Assembly: GCF_034555375.1 (NCBI RefSeq) | Contig: NZ_CP140706.1 | Span: 177,001-241,000 of the forward strand | Direction: 5' to 3' | Length of the DNA stretch: 64,000 nucleotides | From: Pseudomonas sp. B33.4 | Lineage (GTDB): Bacteria > Pseudomonadota > Gammaproteobacteria > Pseudomonadales > Pseudomonadaceae | Shown: positions 17,453 to 26,769 of the stretch, piece by piece | Position numbering within the stretch: position 1 is the stretch's first letter | How the letters are laid out: each line of letters begins with the position of its first letter | Program-made: the position numbers and the translations under genes | Notes under the pieces: model-generated | Told to the model about the DNA's origin: nothing | Seen by the model: the letters and a program-made list of their open reading frames with translations, nothing else | Databases searched by the model: none

Positions 17453-18895
17453 ATGCAGCTTAAAGACACCCTGTTGTTCCGCCAGCAAGCCTTCATTGAT
17501 GGCGCTTGGGTCGATGCGGACAACGGTCAGACGATCAAGGTCAACAACCCGGCCACCGGCGAAATCCTCGGTACCGTGCCAAAAATGGGCGCGGCCGAAA
17601 CCCGCCGTGCCATTGAAGCCGCCGACAAGGCGCTGCCGGCCTGGCGTGCACTGACCGCCAAAGAGCGTGCCGGCAAGCTGCGTCGCTGGTTCGAACTGAT
17701 GATCGAGAACCAGGACGACCTCGCGCGCCTGATGACCCTCGAGCAGGGCAAGCCGCTGGCCGAAGCCAAGGGCGAAATCGTTTACGCCGCTTCGTTCATC
17801 GAGTGGTTCGCCGAAGAAGCCAAGCGCATCTACGGTGACGTGATTCCGGGTCACCAGCCAGACAAGCGCCTGATCGTAATCAAGCAGCCAATCGGCGTGA
17901 CCGCCGCGATCACCCCGTGGAACTTCCCGGCTGCGATGATCACCCGTAAAGCCGGGCCGGCGCTGGCCGCCGGTTGCACCATGGTGCTCAAACCTGCTTC
18001 GCAAACTCCATTCTCCGCATTCGCCCTGGCCGAACTGGCTCAGCGCGCGGGCATTCCTGCAGGCGTGTTCAGCGTCGTGTCCGGCAGCGCCGGCGACATC
18101 GGCAGTGAGCTGACCAGTAACCCGATCGTGCGCAAACTGTCCTTCACCGGTTCGACCGAAATCGGTCGTCAATTGATGTCGGAATGCGCCAAGGACATCA
18201 AGAAAGTCTCGCTGGAACTGGGCGGCAACGCGCCGTTCATCGTGTTCGACGACGCTGACCTGGACAAGGCCGTTGAAGGCGCGATCATTTCCAAGTACCG
18301 CAACAACGGCCAGACCTGCGTCTGCGCCAACCGTCTGTACATTCAGGATTCGGTCTACGACGCGTTCGCCGAGAAGCTGAAAGTGGCTGTAGCCAAACTG
18401 AAGATCGGCAACGGTCTGGAAGACGGCACCACCACTGGCCCGCTGATCGACGAAAAAGCCGTGGCCAAGGTGCAAGAACACATTGCTGACGCTGTGGCCA
18501 AAGGCGCAACCGTACTGGCCGGTGGCAAGGCGATGGAAGGCAACTTCTTCGAGCCGACCATCCTCACCAACGTGCCGAAAAACGCCGCCGTGGCCAAGGA
18601 AGAAACCTTCGGTCCACTGGCGCCGCTGTTCCGCTTCAAAGATGAAGCCGAAGTGATCGCGATGTCCAACGACACCGAGTTCGGTCTGGCTTCGTACTTC
18701 TACGCACGTGATCTGGGCCGTGTGTTCCGTGTGGCAGAAGCCCTGGAATACGGCATGGTCGGCGTCAACACCGGGCTGATCTCCAATGAAGTCGCGCCGT
18801 TCGGCGGCATCAAGGCCTCGGGCCTGGGCCGTGAAGGCTCCAAGTACGGCATCGAAGATTACCTGGAAATCAAATACCTCTGCCTGGGCATCTAA
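17453..18895 (+). CDS. gabD: GabD, succinate-semialdehyde dehydrogenase
   Basis: Oxidises succinate semialdehyde to succinate with NAD(P)+, the last step of GABA breakdown. At 480 residues it has standard GabD length, and the start chosen (MQLKDTLLFRQQAFIDGAW) matches the family; AAGGAAA lies upstream. Catalytic residues are visible: Glu255 in LELGG and Cys289 in GQTCVCANR, with the second Cys two residues on that forms the redox switch in E. coli GabD. TPWNFPAAM and FTGSTEIGR are the cofactor motifs. gabT follows after 185 nt that contain a strong hairpin. Confidence 0.96.
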   Translation: MQLKDTLLFRQQAFIDGAWVDADNGQTIKVNNPATGEILGTVPKMGAAETRRAIEAADKALPAWRALTAKERAGKLRRWFELMIENQDDLARLMTLEQGKPLAEAKGEIVYAASFIEWFAEEAKRIYGDVIPGHQPDKRLIVIKQPIGVTAAITPWNFPAAMITRKAGPALAAGCTMVLKPASQTPFSAFALAELAQRAGIPAGVFSVVSGSAGDIGSELTSNPIVRKLSFTGSTEIGRQLMSECAKDIKKVSLELGGNAPFIVFDDADLDKAVEGAIISKYRNNGQTCVCANRLYIQDSVYDAFAEKLKVAVAKLKIGNGLEDGTTTGPLIDEKAVAKVQEHIADAVAKGATVLAGGKAMEGNFFEPTILTNVPKNAAVAKEETFGPLAPLFRFKDEAEVIAMSNDTEFGLASYFYARDLGRVFRVAEALEYGMVGVNTGLISNEVAPFGGIKASGLGREGSKYGIEDYLEIKYLCLGI

Positions 18896-18918
18896 GCCGG
18901 GAAAGGGATCGCTGCAAA

Positions 18919-18950
18919 CGCAAAGGGCACGAGAGCGCTGTCCCTTTGCG
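18919..18950. promoter_or_regulatory. Hairpin between gabD and gabT
   Basis: Perfect 9-bp arms CGCAAAGGG and CCCTTTGCG around 14 nt. There is no T-run, so it is probably a processing or stability element that sets the gabD:gabT ratio rather than a full terminator (inference). Confidence 0.5.
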
Positions 18951-19080
18951 TCGTTTCAAACCGGAATTTTCTCTGCGGCCGGGAACGCCGTGGCAGTCGA
19001 TCATCGCATGCTGCCACCGTCGCTTCCTCCCGCTTAATCCTTGAACCACGCCGCCCGATGAGCGGCGAATGAGGACTGTA

Positions 19081-20358
19081 ATGAGCAAGACTAACGCTGA
19101 ACTGATGGCCCGTCGTACCGCAGCTGTTCCACGTGGTGTTGGCCAGATTCACCCGATCTTCGCTGAATCGGCAAAGAACGCTACCGTGACTGACGTTGAA
19201 GGTCGTGAGTTCATCGACTTCGCCGGCGGTATCGCTGTACTGAACACCGGCCACGTGCACCCGAAAATCATCGCCGCCGTGACCGAACAGCTGAACAAGC
19301 TGACCCACACCTGCTTCCAGGTACTGGCTTATGAGCCGTACGTTGAGCTGTGCGAGAAAATCAACGCCAAGGTGCCGGGTGATTTCGCCAAGAAAACCCT
19401 GCTGGTCACCACCGGTTCCGAAGCCGTGGAAAACGCCGTGAAAATCGCCCGTGCCGCCACTGGCCGTGCTGGCGTGATCGCCTTCACCGGCGCTTACCAC
19501 GGTCGCACCATGATGACTTTGGGTCTGACCGGTAAAGTCGTGCCGTACTCGGCCGGCATGGGCCTGATGCCAGGCGGCATCTTCCGCGCGCTGTACCCCA
19601 ACGAACTGCACGGTGTGAGCATCGACGATTCGATCGCTTCCATCGAACGCATCTTCAAGAACGACGCCGAGCCGAAAGACATCGCCGCTATCATCATCGA
19701 GCCGGTTCAGGGCGAAGGTGGTTTCTACGTCGCGCCGAAGGAATTCATGAAGCGTCTGCGCGCTCTGTGCGACCAGCACGGCATCCTGCTGATCGCTGAT
19801 GAAGTGCAAACCGGCGCTGGCCGTACCGGTACGTTCTTCGCCATGGAACAGATGGGTGTTGCTGCCGACCTGACCACTTTCGCCAAATCCATCGCTGGCG
19901 GCTTCCCGCTCGCCGGTGTGTGCGGCAAGGCTGAATACATGGACGCCATCGCGCCAGGCGGCCTGGGCGGCACCTACGCCGGTAGCCCGATCGCTTGCGC
20001 CGCTGCTTTGGCCGTGATGGAAGTGTTCGAAGAAGAGCAACTGCTGGACCGCTGCAAGGCTGTCGGCGAGCGTCTGGTCACTGGCCTCAAAGCTATCCAG
20101 GCCAAGTACCCGGTGATCGGTGAAGTCCGTGCCCTGGGCGCGATGATCGCGGTCGAGCTGTTCGAAAACGGCGACAGCCACAAGCCTAACGCTGCAGCAG
20201 TAGCGTCGGTTGTGGCCAAGGCGCGCGACAAGGGGCTGATCCTGCTGTCCTGCGGCACCTACGGCAACGTTCTGCGCGTCCTCGTACCGCTGACCTCGCC
20301 GGACGAGCAACTGGACAAAGGTCTGGCGATCATCGAAGAGTGCTTCTCCGAGCTCTGA
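19081..20358 (+). CDS. gabT: GabT, 4-aminobutyrate aminotransferase
   Basis: PLP enzyme that transfers the amino group of GABA to 2-oxoglutarate, giving succinate semialdehyde for GabD. The 425-residue product is a class III aminotransferase: PLP-phosphate contacts TGSEAVENA, Asp240 in LIADEVQTGAGRTG, and the Schiff-base Lys269 in TTFAKSIAGGFPL. The start ATG is the conserved MSKTNAELM, preceded by GAGGA. An intrinsic terminator closes the unit. Confidence 0.96.
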   Translation: MSKTNAELMARRTAAVPRGVGQIHPIFAESAKNATVTDVEGREFIDFAGGIAVLNTGHVHPKIIAAVTEQLNKLTHTCFQVLAYEPYVELCEKINAKVPGDFAKKTLLVTTGSEAVENAVKIARAATGRAGVIAFTGAYHGRTMMTLGLTGKVVPYSAGMGLMPGGIFRALYPNELHGVSIDDSIASIERIFKNDAEPKDIAAIIIEPVQGEGGFYVAPKEFMKRLRALCDQHGILLIADEVQTGAGRTGTFFAMEQMGVAADLTTFAKSIAGGFPLAGVCGKAEYMDAIAPGGLGGTYAGSPIACAAALAVMEVFEEEQLLDRCKAVGERLVTGLKAIQAKYPVIGEVRALGAMIAVELFENGDSHKPNAAAVASVVAKARDKGLILLSCGTYGNVLRVLVPLTSPDEQLDKGLAIIEECFSEL

Positions 20359-20381
20359 TCACCCCGTGTGACCTGATCGAC

Positions 20382-20408
20382 AAAAAACCCGCTTCGGCGG
20401 GTTTTTTT
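20382..20408 (+). terminator. Intrinsic terminator after gabT
   Basis: AAAAAACCCGC-TTCG-GCGGGTTTTTTT: short GC stem, stable TTCG loop, A-run and T-run; could work on both strands. Confidence 0.9.
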
Positions 20409-20495
20409 ACGCCCCTTGAAGCACATCGGACGCTTTAGCACTGTATCCAATGGCCAGCATTGGCTAAGGTTCAGGCATTGCAAGGGAGAGCGCGC

Positions 20496-21707
20496 ATGAC
20501 TGCCGTTGATTTACCCGCCGTACCGCGAGTGCTGATCGCCGAGGCTGATCCGTGGTCTCGCGACCTGCTCAAACAAGTGTTGCTGAACGTGCGTTGCGAT
20601 GCGCGGCTGGATCTGTGTGCCGATGGCCAGCAAGCCATGTCGATGCTCAGCGAAATTCCTTATGACCTGGCCATTGTCGATTGGGAGCTACCCGGCGTCG
20701 ATGGCTTGAGCGTGTTGCGCAGCGTGCGGCAGCGCAAACGCAATCCGCCGCTGCCATTCATTCTGATGAGCAGCCGCAACGACAGCGCCAGTGTGCGTGA
20801 AGCCATTCCGCTGGCACCGACGGCGTATCTGACCAAACCGCTGAACATGGAAAGCCTGACTGAGCGTTTGCAGGGTTTGTTGCTCAATGCCGGTGAGGAA
20901 GTGTTCTGTGAGGTGCCGGCATTGGCGCCGGGCATGACTCTGTCGGTTTTCCTTGAGCGCCGCCGAGAGCAGGCTGACGGCGCGCCGCTGATGACCGATG
21001 TGCAAGTGGCGGTCAAACGCAGCCTCAACCCCAGCGGGCTGGATCTGAAGCTGCTGGAAGATGAAATTAAAACCGATCCGCAGATCACTGCTGTGTTGAT
21101 CGCTGCGGCCAACAGCGCCGCGCAACACCACGGCGCGCCAGTACAAACCCTGGCGCAGGCCCTGCATCGGCTGGGCACCGGGCAAAGCATGAACCTGATC
21201 CTGGGCTTGGCGCTCAAGCGCAGTGCCAAGCTCAGTGATCCCTGTCTGGCCGATTACGCTGAGCGTTACTGGGGGCTGTCGCTGCACACCGCTGAATACG
21301 CGCGCACCCTGGCGCGCCTGCTCGATCTCGATCAGGAGCGCTGTTACTGCGCTGGCATGCTGCATCGCTTGGGTGATCTGGCGTTGCTGCGTTGTCTGCA
21401 GGAATGGCAGCAGGCCGGTGGTGAACTGGATGAGCTGGAGGAAGTCGGCGAGGCGCTGGCCGAGTTCGGTGCCGCTTATGGTTCGGCCCTGCGCACCCGC
21501 TGGCGTTTGCCATTGGAGCTGCGTGAGCTGATTGCGTCGGTCTACCAGCTCGGTGGCGGTGTGTATTCCCGTGAAGCGCTGGTGATGAACATGGCAGCGC
21601 AGATGGCCCATCTGACCGAACATGAAGGCGTTGAGGAACTGGCGAAGAGCCGCACGGCGCGGTTGCTGAAGATAGGCTTGCCGGAATTGATGCGGATGCG
21701 TAAATAA
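20496..21707 (+). CDS. Response-regulator receiver fused to an HDOD domain
   Basis: 403 residues. The N-terminal receiver domain (about 1-130) has the phospho-acceptor Asp in LAIVDWELPG and the conserved Lys in YLTKPL. The C-terminal part (about 190-390) is an HDOD domain of the type found in bacterial signalling proteins (LAQALHRLGTGQSMNLILGLAL, CAGMLHRLGDLALL). HDOD proteins lack HD-GYP catalytic residues and act as interaction platforms. AAGGGAGAG lies before the ATG. No cognate kinase is adjacent. Confidence 0.85.
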   Translation: MTAVDLPAVPRVLIAEADPWSRDLLKQVLLNVRCDARLDLCADGQQAMSMLSEIPYDLAIVDWELPGVDGLSVLRSVRQRKRNPPLPFILMSSRNDSASVREAIPLAPTAYLTKPLNMESLTERLQGLLLNAGEEVFCEVPALAPGMTLSVFLERRREQADGAPLMTDVQVAVKRSLNPSGLDLKLLEDEIKTDPQITAVLIAAANSAAQHHGAPVQTLAQALHRLGTGQSMNLILGLALKRSAKLSDPCLADYAERYWGLSLHTAEYARTLARLLDLDQERCYCAGMLHRLGDLALLRCLQEWQQAGGELDELEEVGEALAEFGAAYGSALRTRWRLPLELRELIASVYQLGGGVYSREALVMNMAAQMAHLTEHEGVEELAKSRTARLLKIGLPELMRMRK

Positions 21708-21726
21708 TCCGACTTACGCAAACCCC

Positions 21727-21815
21727 TGTAGGAGTGAGCCTGCTCGCGATAGCGGAGTGTCAGACAACTACGGTTCGTTTGACACTCCGCTATCGCGAGC
21801 AGGCTCACTCCTACA
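21727..21815. repeat. REP palindrome with long arms
   Basis: TGTAGGAGTGAGCCTGCTCG unit and its inverse; arms continue through AGCGGAGTGTC / GACACTCCGCT, so the hairpin is longer than in the other REP pairs. It lies between convergent genes and may act as a terminator. Confidence 0.9.
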
Positions 21816-21843
21816 ATGGATCACTGTGTAGCTGAGATACGGT

Positions 21844-22833
21844 TCAGGCAGAGATAATGCGATTCTTGCCCTGTCGCTTGGCCTCATACATGGCCGCATC
21901 CGCGCGGGCGAACAGGCTGTCGAGGCTTTCGTCTGCCTCGGTCAGACTGGTCAATCCTTGGCTGACAGTGATGCCGTACGTCTGGCCGTCATGGCTGAAA
22001 CTCAGACGCTGAATCTCCTGCTGCAACCGTTCGGCGACCTGCATAGCCATATCCGGGGCGCAACCCGGAAACACCGCCGCAAACTCTTCCCCACCAATCC
22101 GTCCGAACAGATCACCTCGACGTAACGAGCCGCGTCCGCACTCGGCAATCCGTTGCAGCACGTTGTCGCCCTCCGGATGGCCATAGGTGTCGTTGATCAT
22201 TTTGAAATCATCGATATCCAGCAGCAGAAAGGCCATTTGCGAGCCTTGCACACGCGCCTCCTCAAATTCGCGGTTGGCGCACTCGAAAAAATGCCGGCGA
22301 TTGCTGCTTTGGGTCAACACGTCGGTGGTTGCCAAGCGATGCAGCTCGGTTTCCATCTGCTTTTTGTCGGTGATGTCTTCGGCGATGCCGACGATGATCA
22401 CCGGTTGCCCGGGCTCGTCCTGACGGTTGATGAAGCATTTGTCGCTGAGCCAGCGCACTTGGCCGTCGGCGGCGATGATGCGGTATTCGCGATCCTCCAC
22501 CGCACCTTTGTGCAGGACTTCGGCGAGACTGCGTTCGGCGTATTCCAGGTCGTCGGGGTAGATGCTGTCACGCCATTGGTTGTAATCGGCGAGCAGGAGG
22601 CCGGCGGAGCTCCCGAAAATCCGTTCGTAGGCGGGGCTGACATACAGCACCTGCCGTGTTTCCCAGTTGAACGCCCAGAGCACGGCGTTGACGCTGACCA
22701 GCAGCGAGCTGAACAGCTGTTCGCGTTCGCTCAGGCGGGCTACCTCGCCTTGGGCGTGCATCAGCGCCATCAGGGTTTGCGCGGCCTCGGGCCACTGCGG
22801 GAGGGATGAGTCTTTTTGATTGTTATTGACCAT
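21844..22833 (-). CDS. PAS-domain diguanylate cyclase
   Basis: 329 residues from the ATG encoding MVNNNQKDS; the frame is open further upstream but that extension is basic and without domain. The PAS/PAC domain lies at about residues 35-160 (ending VGIAEDITDKKQME), the GGDEF domain at about 165-325 with active site GGEEF and an RxxD inhibitory site (RRGD) five residues before it. It should make c-di-GMP from two GTP and be subject to product inhibition. Soluble, no membrane segment. It is followed on the other side by desA on the same strand. Confidence 0.9.
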   Translation of the reverse strand: MVNNNQKDSSLPQWPEAAQTLMALMHAQGEVARLSEREQLFSSLLVSVNAVLWAFNWETRQVLYVSPAYERIFGSSAGLLLADYNQWRDSIYPDDLEYAERSLAEVLHKGAVEDREYRIIAADGQVRWLSDKCFINRQDEPGQPVIIVGIAEDITDKKQMETELHRLATTDVLTQSSNRRHFFECANREFEEARVQGSQMAFLLLDIDDFKMINDTYGHPEGDNVLQRIAECGRGSLRRGDLFGRIGGEEFAAVFPGCAPDMAMQVAERLQQEIQRLSFSHDGQTYGITVSQGLTSLTEADESLDSLFARADAAMYEAKRQGKNRIISA

Positions 22834-22976
22834 CGGCACAGATCTCAAAGGACGTGCCGCAATTCGACAACGGCCACAGTACAGCCCGCCGGGATGGCGA
22901 AGTGTCTTTGAGATAGGCGATTTTTGGCGAAGTTCCGAAGGGTGCACCCGGGAGCCGGGTGCACCGATCAACGGTC

Positions 22977-24161
22977 TCAGACCGCCGCAGGGCGCAGCGA
23001 GTAGGTTTTCAACTGATCAGCGAATTCGCGCAGGGACTGGATACCGCTGGCCTCGGCTTCGTGAATCCATTCCTTGATGGCGGCGAGCATGTCGTGGCCA
23101 TTTGAACTGGTCTTGACCCAGATCTGCTGCAGGGCCAAGCGTTTTTCGTAAATTACCTTCAACGCCTGACTGTGCTCGAGCATGGTCTGGATGCGCAGGT
23201 GATGACGATCTTCCAGCAGGCTGGTTTCCCGCGACAGCAGACGCTTGGCGCGGTGGAACTGGTGGCGCACCGAATGATCGACCTTGGCCAGCTCTTGCTT
23301 GACCAGCGGACCGATCACCAATTTGCGGTACTGGGCCATGATCTGGAAGCGGTTGTTGAGGATGGCCATGGCGGTGTCCATGTCCAGACTGCCCTTGCCT
23401 TCGACGCGGTGGGCGATTGGTGCCACACGCTGAACCTTGGCCAGACGCAGGAAGCTGAAGACTTTGATCCACGCCCAACCGAGATCGAACTCCCACTTTT
23501 TCACCGACAGTTTGGCCGAGTTAGGGTAGGTGTGATGGTTGTTGTGCAGTTCTTCACCGCCGATCAGGATGCCCCACGGCACCAGATTGGTCGCCGCGTC
23601 GCGGCATTCGAAGTTGCGATAGCCGACCGCATGGCCCAGGCCGTTGATCACGCCGGCGGCCCACACCGGAATCCACATCATCTGGATCGCCCAGATGGTG
23701 ATGCCGATGGTGCCGAACAGCAGCAGGTCGATGACGCCCATGATCGCCACACCCAGCAGCGGATAGCGGCTGTAGACGTTGCGTTCGATCCAGTCTTCGG
23801 GGCAGTTCTTGCCGTAGATGCGCAGGGTTTCCGGGTTCTGGGCTTCGGCGCGGTACAGCTCGGCGCCGGTACGCAGTACCGTCGACAAACCCTTGATGAC
23901 CGGGCTGTGCGGGTCGTCTTCGGTTTCGCATTTGGCGTGGTGTTTACGGTGGATGGCGGTCCACTCGCGGGTGTTCTGCGCTGTGGTCAGCCACAGCCAG
24001 AAACGGAAAAAGTGCTTCAGGCCAGCATTCAGCTCCAGCGAGCGATGGGCTGAGTAGCGGTGCAGATAGACCGTGACGGCAACAATTGTCACGTGGGTCA
24101 TCAGCAAGGTGACTGCGACCAGAGACCAGGCCGACAAGCCAAGAAAACCTTCGTACCACAT
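22977..24161 (-). CDS. desA: DesA-type delta-9 fatty acid desaturase
   Basis: Di-iron membrane desaturase acting on the acyl chains of phospholipids or acyl-CoA. At 394 residues it has the length of P. aeruginosa DesA. The three histidine boxes are visible: HRYSAHR, HRKHH and NNHHT, with hydrophobic segments between them, followed by a C-terminal helical extension. In other pseudomonads this gene also sits beside a GGDEF/EAL gene and oscA-sbp, as here, which supports orthology. Divergent from the GGDEF/EAL gene with 134 bp between. Confidence 0.9.
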   Translation of the reverse strand: MWYEGFLGLSAWSLVAVTLLMTHVTIVAVTVYLHRYSAHRSLELNAGLKHFFRFWLWLTTAQNTREWTAIHRKHHAKCETEDDPHSPVIKGLSTVLRTGAELYRAEAQNPETLRIYGKNCPEDWIERNVYSRYPLLGVAIMGVIDLLLFGTIGITIWAIQMMWIPVWAAGVINGLGHAVGYRNFECRDAATNLVPWGILIGGEELHNNHHTYPNSAKLSVKKWEFDLGWAWIKVFSFLRLAKVQRVAPIAHRVEGKGSLDMDTAMAILNNRFQIMAQYRKLVIGPLVKQELAKVDHSVRHQFHRAKRLLSRETSLLEDRHHLRIQTMLEHSQALKVIYEKRLALQQIWVKTSSNGHDMLAAIKEWIHEAEASGIQSLREFADQLKTYSLRPAAV

Positions 24162-24295
24162 AGGCTATAGGGCCCTCGATAAAGATAAAAACAGCCGTTG
24201 CATTATCACTAAGCACACAGATAAAACCAGTCGCCCTTTCAGATAAGAGTCGCTGGATGTTTCTTGACCTATAATTCCAACCTTTTTGTAGGGAC

Positions 24296-26227
24296 ATGGA
24301 CAGCCGAATGCCTGCCACTTACCGCGATGCTTTGCGTGCAGCGCTGCTCTATCTCGTGCTTGCCGCTATCTGGCTGCAGGGCACTGATCATTTATTAAAC
24401 AATTTCTTCGATAACTCCGTCGATCTTGCCCGATGGCAACTGATCAACGGTTACCTGTTTGCGGCGGTCAGCGCGGGGCTGATCTTCCTGGCGCGCGCGC
24501 GTTTGTGCGAGTTCCTCGGGATTGGCGCGCGTTTGCGTGAGCGTCACGCTGATCGCGAGCGCTTGCGCCAGGCGGCGGCGGTGTTCGATTGCACCCGTGA
24601 AGGCGTGTTGGTGACTAACCGTGATGGACTGATCGTGCACGTCAACCGCGCGTTCATGGAGATCACCGGCTATCAGCGTGAAGAGGTGCTTGGTCAACAG
24701 CCGAGCCTGTTCAAGTCGGGCCACCATCCGCCGGGTTTTTATCAGGCGATGTTCGCCACTCTTGAATCGCAGGGCGAATGGAGCGGCGAGATCTGGAACC
24801 GGCGCAAAAGTGGCGAGATTTATCCACAGTGGCAGACCATTCGGGTCATTCACGATGATCAGGGCCGGCTCAGCCATTACGTGGCGGTGTTCTCCGATAT
24901 CAGTGCGATCAAGGATTCCGAGCATGAGCTCAAACACCTCGCGCACCACGACCCGCTGACGGATCTGCCCAATCGTCTGTTGTTCAGCGATCGCGCCGAA
25001 CAGGCGCTGGCCTCGGCGCAGATTCACAAGCGCGGCTGTGCGTTGCTGATGCTCGATCTGGATCATTTCAAAATGATCAATGACAGCCTCGGTCACAACG
25101 TCGGCGATCGTTTGCTCAAGGCCGTGGCGGCGCGGTTGCAGGCGCTGTTCGGCCCCGGCATTACACTGGCCCGCCTCGGTGGCGATGAGTTCGCGGTGCT
25201 GGCGGAAAGTTGTCCACAGCTGGTGCAGGCGGCCGCGTTGGCGCAACGCATTCTCGATGCGCTGAAGGAGCCGTTCTGCGTCGATGGTCATGAACTGTTC
25301 ATCAACGCCAGTATCGGCATCAGCCTGTTCCCCAGTGACGCGTTGAGCGCCGAACAGTTGTTGCGCAATGCCGACGCGGCGCTCTTCAAAGCCAAGAGCA
25401 GCGGCCGCAACGGTTACGCCTTGTACACCGAAGAACTCACCGCCCACGCCCAACAACGGGTGGAAATCGCTTTCGAGCTGCGCCGCGCGCTTGAGCAGCA
25501 GGAGCTGCGGGTTTACTACCAACCCGTGCATGACTTGAAAACCAGTCGCCTGATCGGCGTCGAAGCGTTGGTGCGCTGGCAGCATCCGGTGCGTGGTCTG
25601 GTGTCGCCGGCAGAGTTCATTCCGATCGCTGAACGCACCGGGTTGATCGCCGAGATCGACGCTTGGGTGATGCAGCAGGCGTGTCGACAAATGTGCCAGT
25701 GGCAGCAGGCTGGAATCGTGCTGTCGTTTGTCGCGGTGAATGTTTCGTCACGATTGTTCGCTCGTCGTGAGTTGTACCAACAGGTGGCGCAGGTGTTGCG
25801 CGAAACCGGGCTGGATCCGGCGTATCTGGAGCTGGAAGTCACCGAGAGCGCGGTGATGGATGATCCAGAGGTGGCGCTGGAGCAGATGCATCGTTTGCGT
25901 GAGTTGGGCATTCGCCTCGCCATCGATGATTTTGGTACCGGGTATTCATCGCTGTTGCGACTTAAGCGCTTGCCTGTGCAAAAGTTGAAGATCGATCAGG
26001 GTTTCGTCGCCGGGCTGCCGTGGGACGAGGATGACGCAGCGATCGTGCGGGTGATCATCGCGCTGGCCCGGAGCATGGGCATGCAAGTGCATGCCGAGGG
26101 TATCGAGCAGGTCGAGCAGGCGGCGTTTCTGCTCGAGCAGGAATGCGATCTGGGGCAAGGATACTGGTTTGGGCGGCCGAGTCCGGCGGTCGAAATCGAT
26201 TGGGATCGTGCGCCATTGATTGGTTGA
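24296..26227 (+). CDS. Membrane-bound PAS-GGDEF-EAL signalling protein
   Basis: 643 residues. Two N-terminal TM segments (about 12-28 and 48-66), a PAS/PAC domain (about 90-210), a GGDEF domain with intact GGDEF motif (about 215-375) and an EAL domain (about 385-635) with EALVRW and the metal/catalytic DDFGTGYSSL and KLKIDQGFV. It could both make and degrade c-di-GMP. An ATG at 24308 (MPATYR) is an alternative start with a better-spaced Shine-Dalgarno. TATAAT at 24270-24275 may be its -10 box. This matches the gene beside desA in P. aeruginosa. Confidence 0.88.
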   Translation: MDSRMPATYRDALRAALLYLVLAAIWLQGTDHLLNNFFDNSVDLARWQLINGYLFAAVSAGLIFLARARLCEFLGIGARLRERHADRERLRQAAAVFDCTREGVLVTNRDGLIVHVNRAFMEITGYQREEVLGQQPSLFKSGHHPPGFYQAMFATLESQGEWSGEIWNRRKSGEIYPQWQTIRVIHDDQGRLSHYVAVFSDISAIKDSEHELKHLAHHDPLTDLPNRLLFSDRAEQALASAQIHKRGCALLMLDLDHFKMINDSLGHNVGDRLLKAVAARLQALFGPGITLARLGGDEFAVLAESCPQLVQAAALAQRILDALKEPFCVDGHELFINASIGISLFPSDALSAEQLLRNADAALFKAKSSGRNGYALYTEELTAHAQQRVEIAFELRRALEQQELRVYYQPVHDLKTSRLIGVEALVRWQHPVRGLVSPAEFIPIAERTGLIAEIDAWVMQQACRQMCQWQQAGIVLSFVAVNVSSRLFARRELYQQVAQVLRETGLDPAYLELEVTESAVMDDPEVALEQMHRLRELGIRLAIDDFGTGYSSLLRLKRLPVQKLKIDQGFVAGLPWDEDDAAIVRVIIALARSMGMQVHAEGIEQVEQAAFLLEQECDLGQGYWFGRPSPAVEIDWDRAPLIG

Positions 26228-26250
26228 AGATCAAATGATCGTCCGATCAA

Positions 26251-26276
26251 GGAGCTGCCGACGGCTGCGATCTTTT
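26251..26276. repeat. Solitary half REP unit
   Basis: One unpaired copy of the GAGCTGCCG-ACGGCTGCGATC unit after the GGDEF/EAL gene. Confidence 0.7.
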
Positions 26277-26333
26277 GCTTCAACAGGCTGCAAACCCTTG
26301 CCCCATCACATAATGTTTTTCAGTTATATAAAC

Positions 26334-26358
26334 ATTCTTAAATAGTCTTTTTAAGAAT
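26334..26358. promoter_or_regulatory. Inverted repeat upstream of oscA, candidate operator
   Basis: ATTCTTAAA-TAGTCTT-TTTAAGAAT: perfect 9-bp arms in an AT-rich island about 85-107 bp before oscA, with TATATT near 26374 as a possible -10. Since oscA-sbp is a sulfur-starvation locus, CysB or a related LysR activator is the natural candidate (inference). Confidence 0.5.
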
Positions 26359-26440
26359 ATCCGCGCCTCTCTTATATTGCTCCTACGCCGAACGCAGTGC
26401 CGCCCACTGCCAGGCAAATCCCATTCAAAGGAGCAGCACC

Positions 26441-26623
26441 ATGAGCGCATCCCTTCGCAGCGTTGACGGTCAGGACGAAAGTACCATCTTGCGTGAAATC
26501 CAGAGCGCCCTGCGCGATCTGCGTTTCGGCGCGGTGGAGATCACTGTGCATAACGCGCAAGTCGTGCAGATCGAACGCAAAGAGAAATTCCGTTTGCAGC
26601 AACCGGGTAAACAACCGGGCTGA
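26441..26623 (+). CDS. oscA: OscA, small DUF2292 protein of sulfur starvation
   Basis: A 60-residue soluble protein. ESTILREIQSALRDLRFGAVEITVHNAQVVQIER is the DUF2292/YezD signature as I know it in pieces (ILREIQSAL, FGAVEITVH, VVQIERKEK). In pseudomonads oscA sits before the sulfate-binding-protein gene and is needed for growth on organosulfur sources; the molecular role is unclear. GGAG lies before the ATG. A REP pair separates it from sbp. Confidence 0.88.
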   Translation: MSASLRSVDGQDESTILREIQSALRDLRFGAVEITVHNAQVVQIERKEKFRLQQPGKQPG

Positions 26624-26637
26624 GTTGAAGATCAAAA

Positions 26638-26699
26638 GATCGCAGCCTGCGGCAGCTCCTACAGGGGGCTGTGTGTAGGAGCTGCCGAAGGCTGCGATC
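26638..26699. repeat. REP palindrome between oscA and sbp
   Basis: Inverted pair of the GAGCTGCC...GGCTGCGATC unit. Confidence 0.9.
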
Positions 26700-26769
26700 T
26701 TTAGCCGGCACACCCGATTCCAGATATTCATAAGAAAAAGCCACCACCAGAATTCCAGGAGCTTTCACC

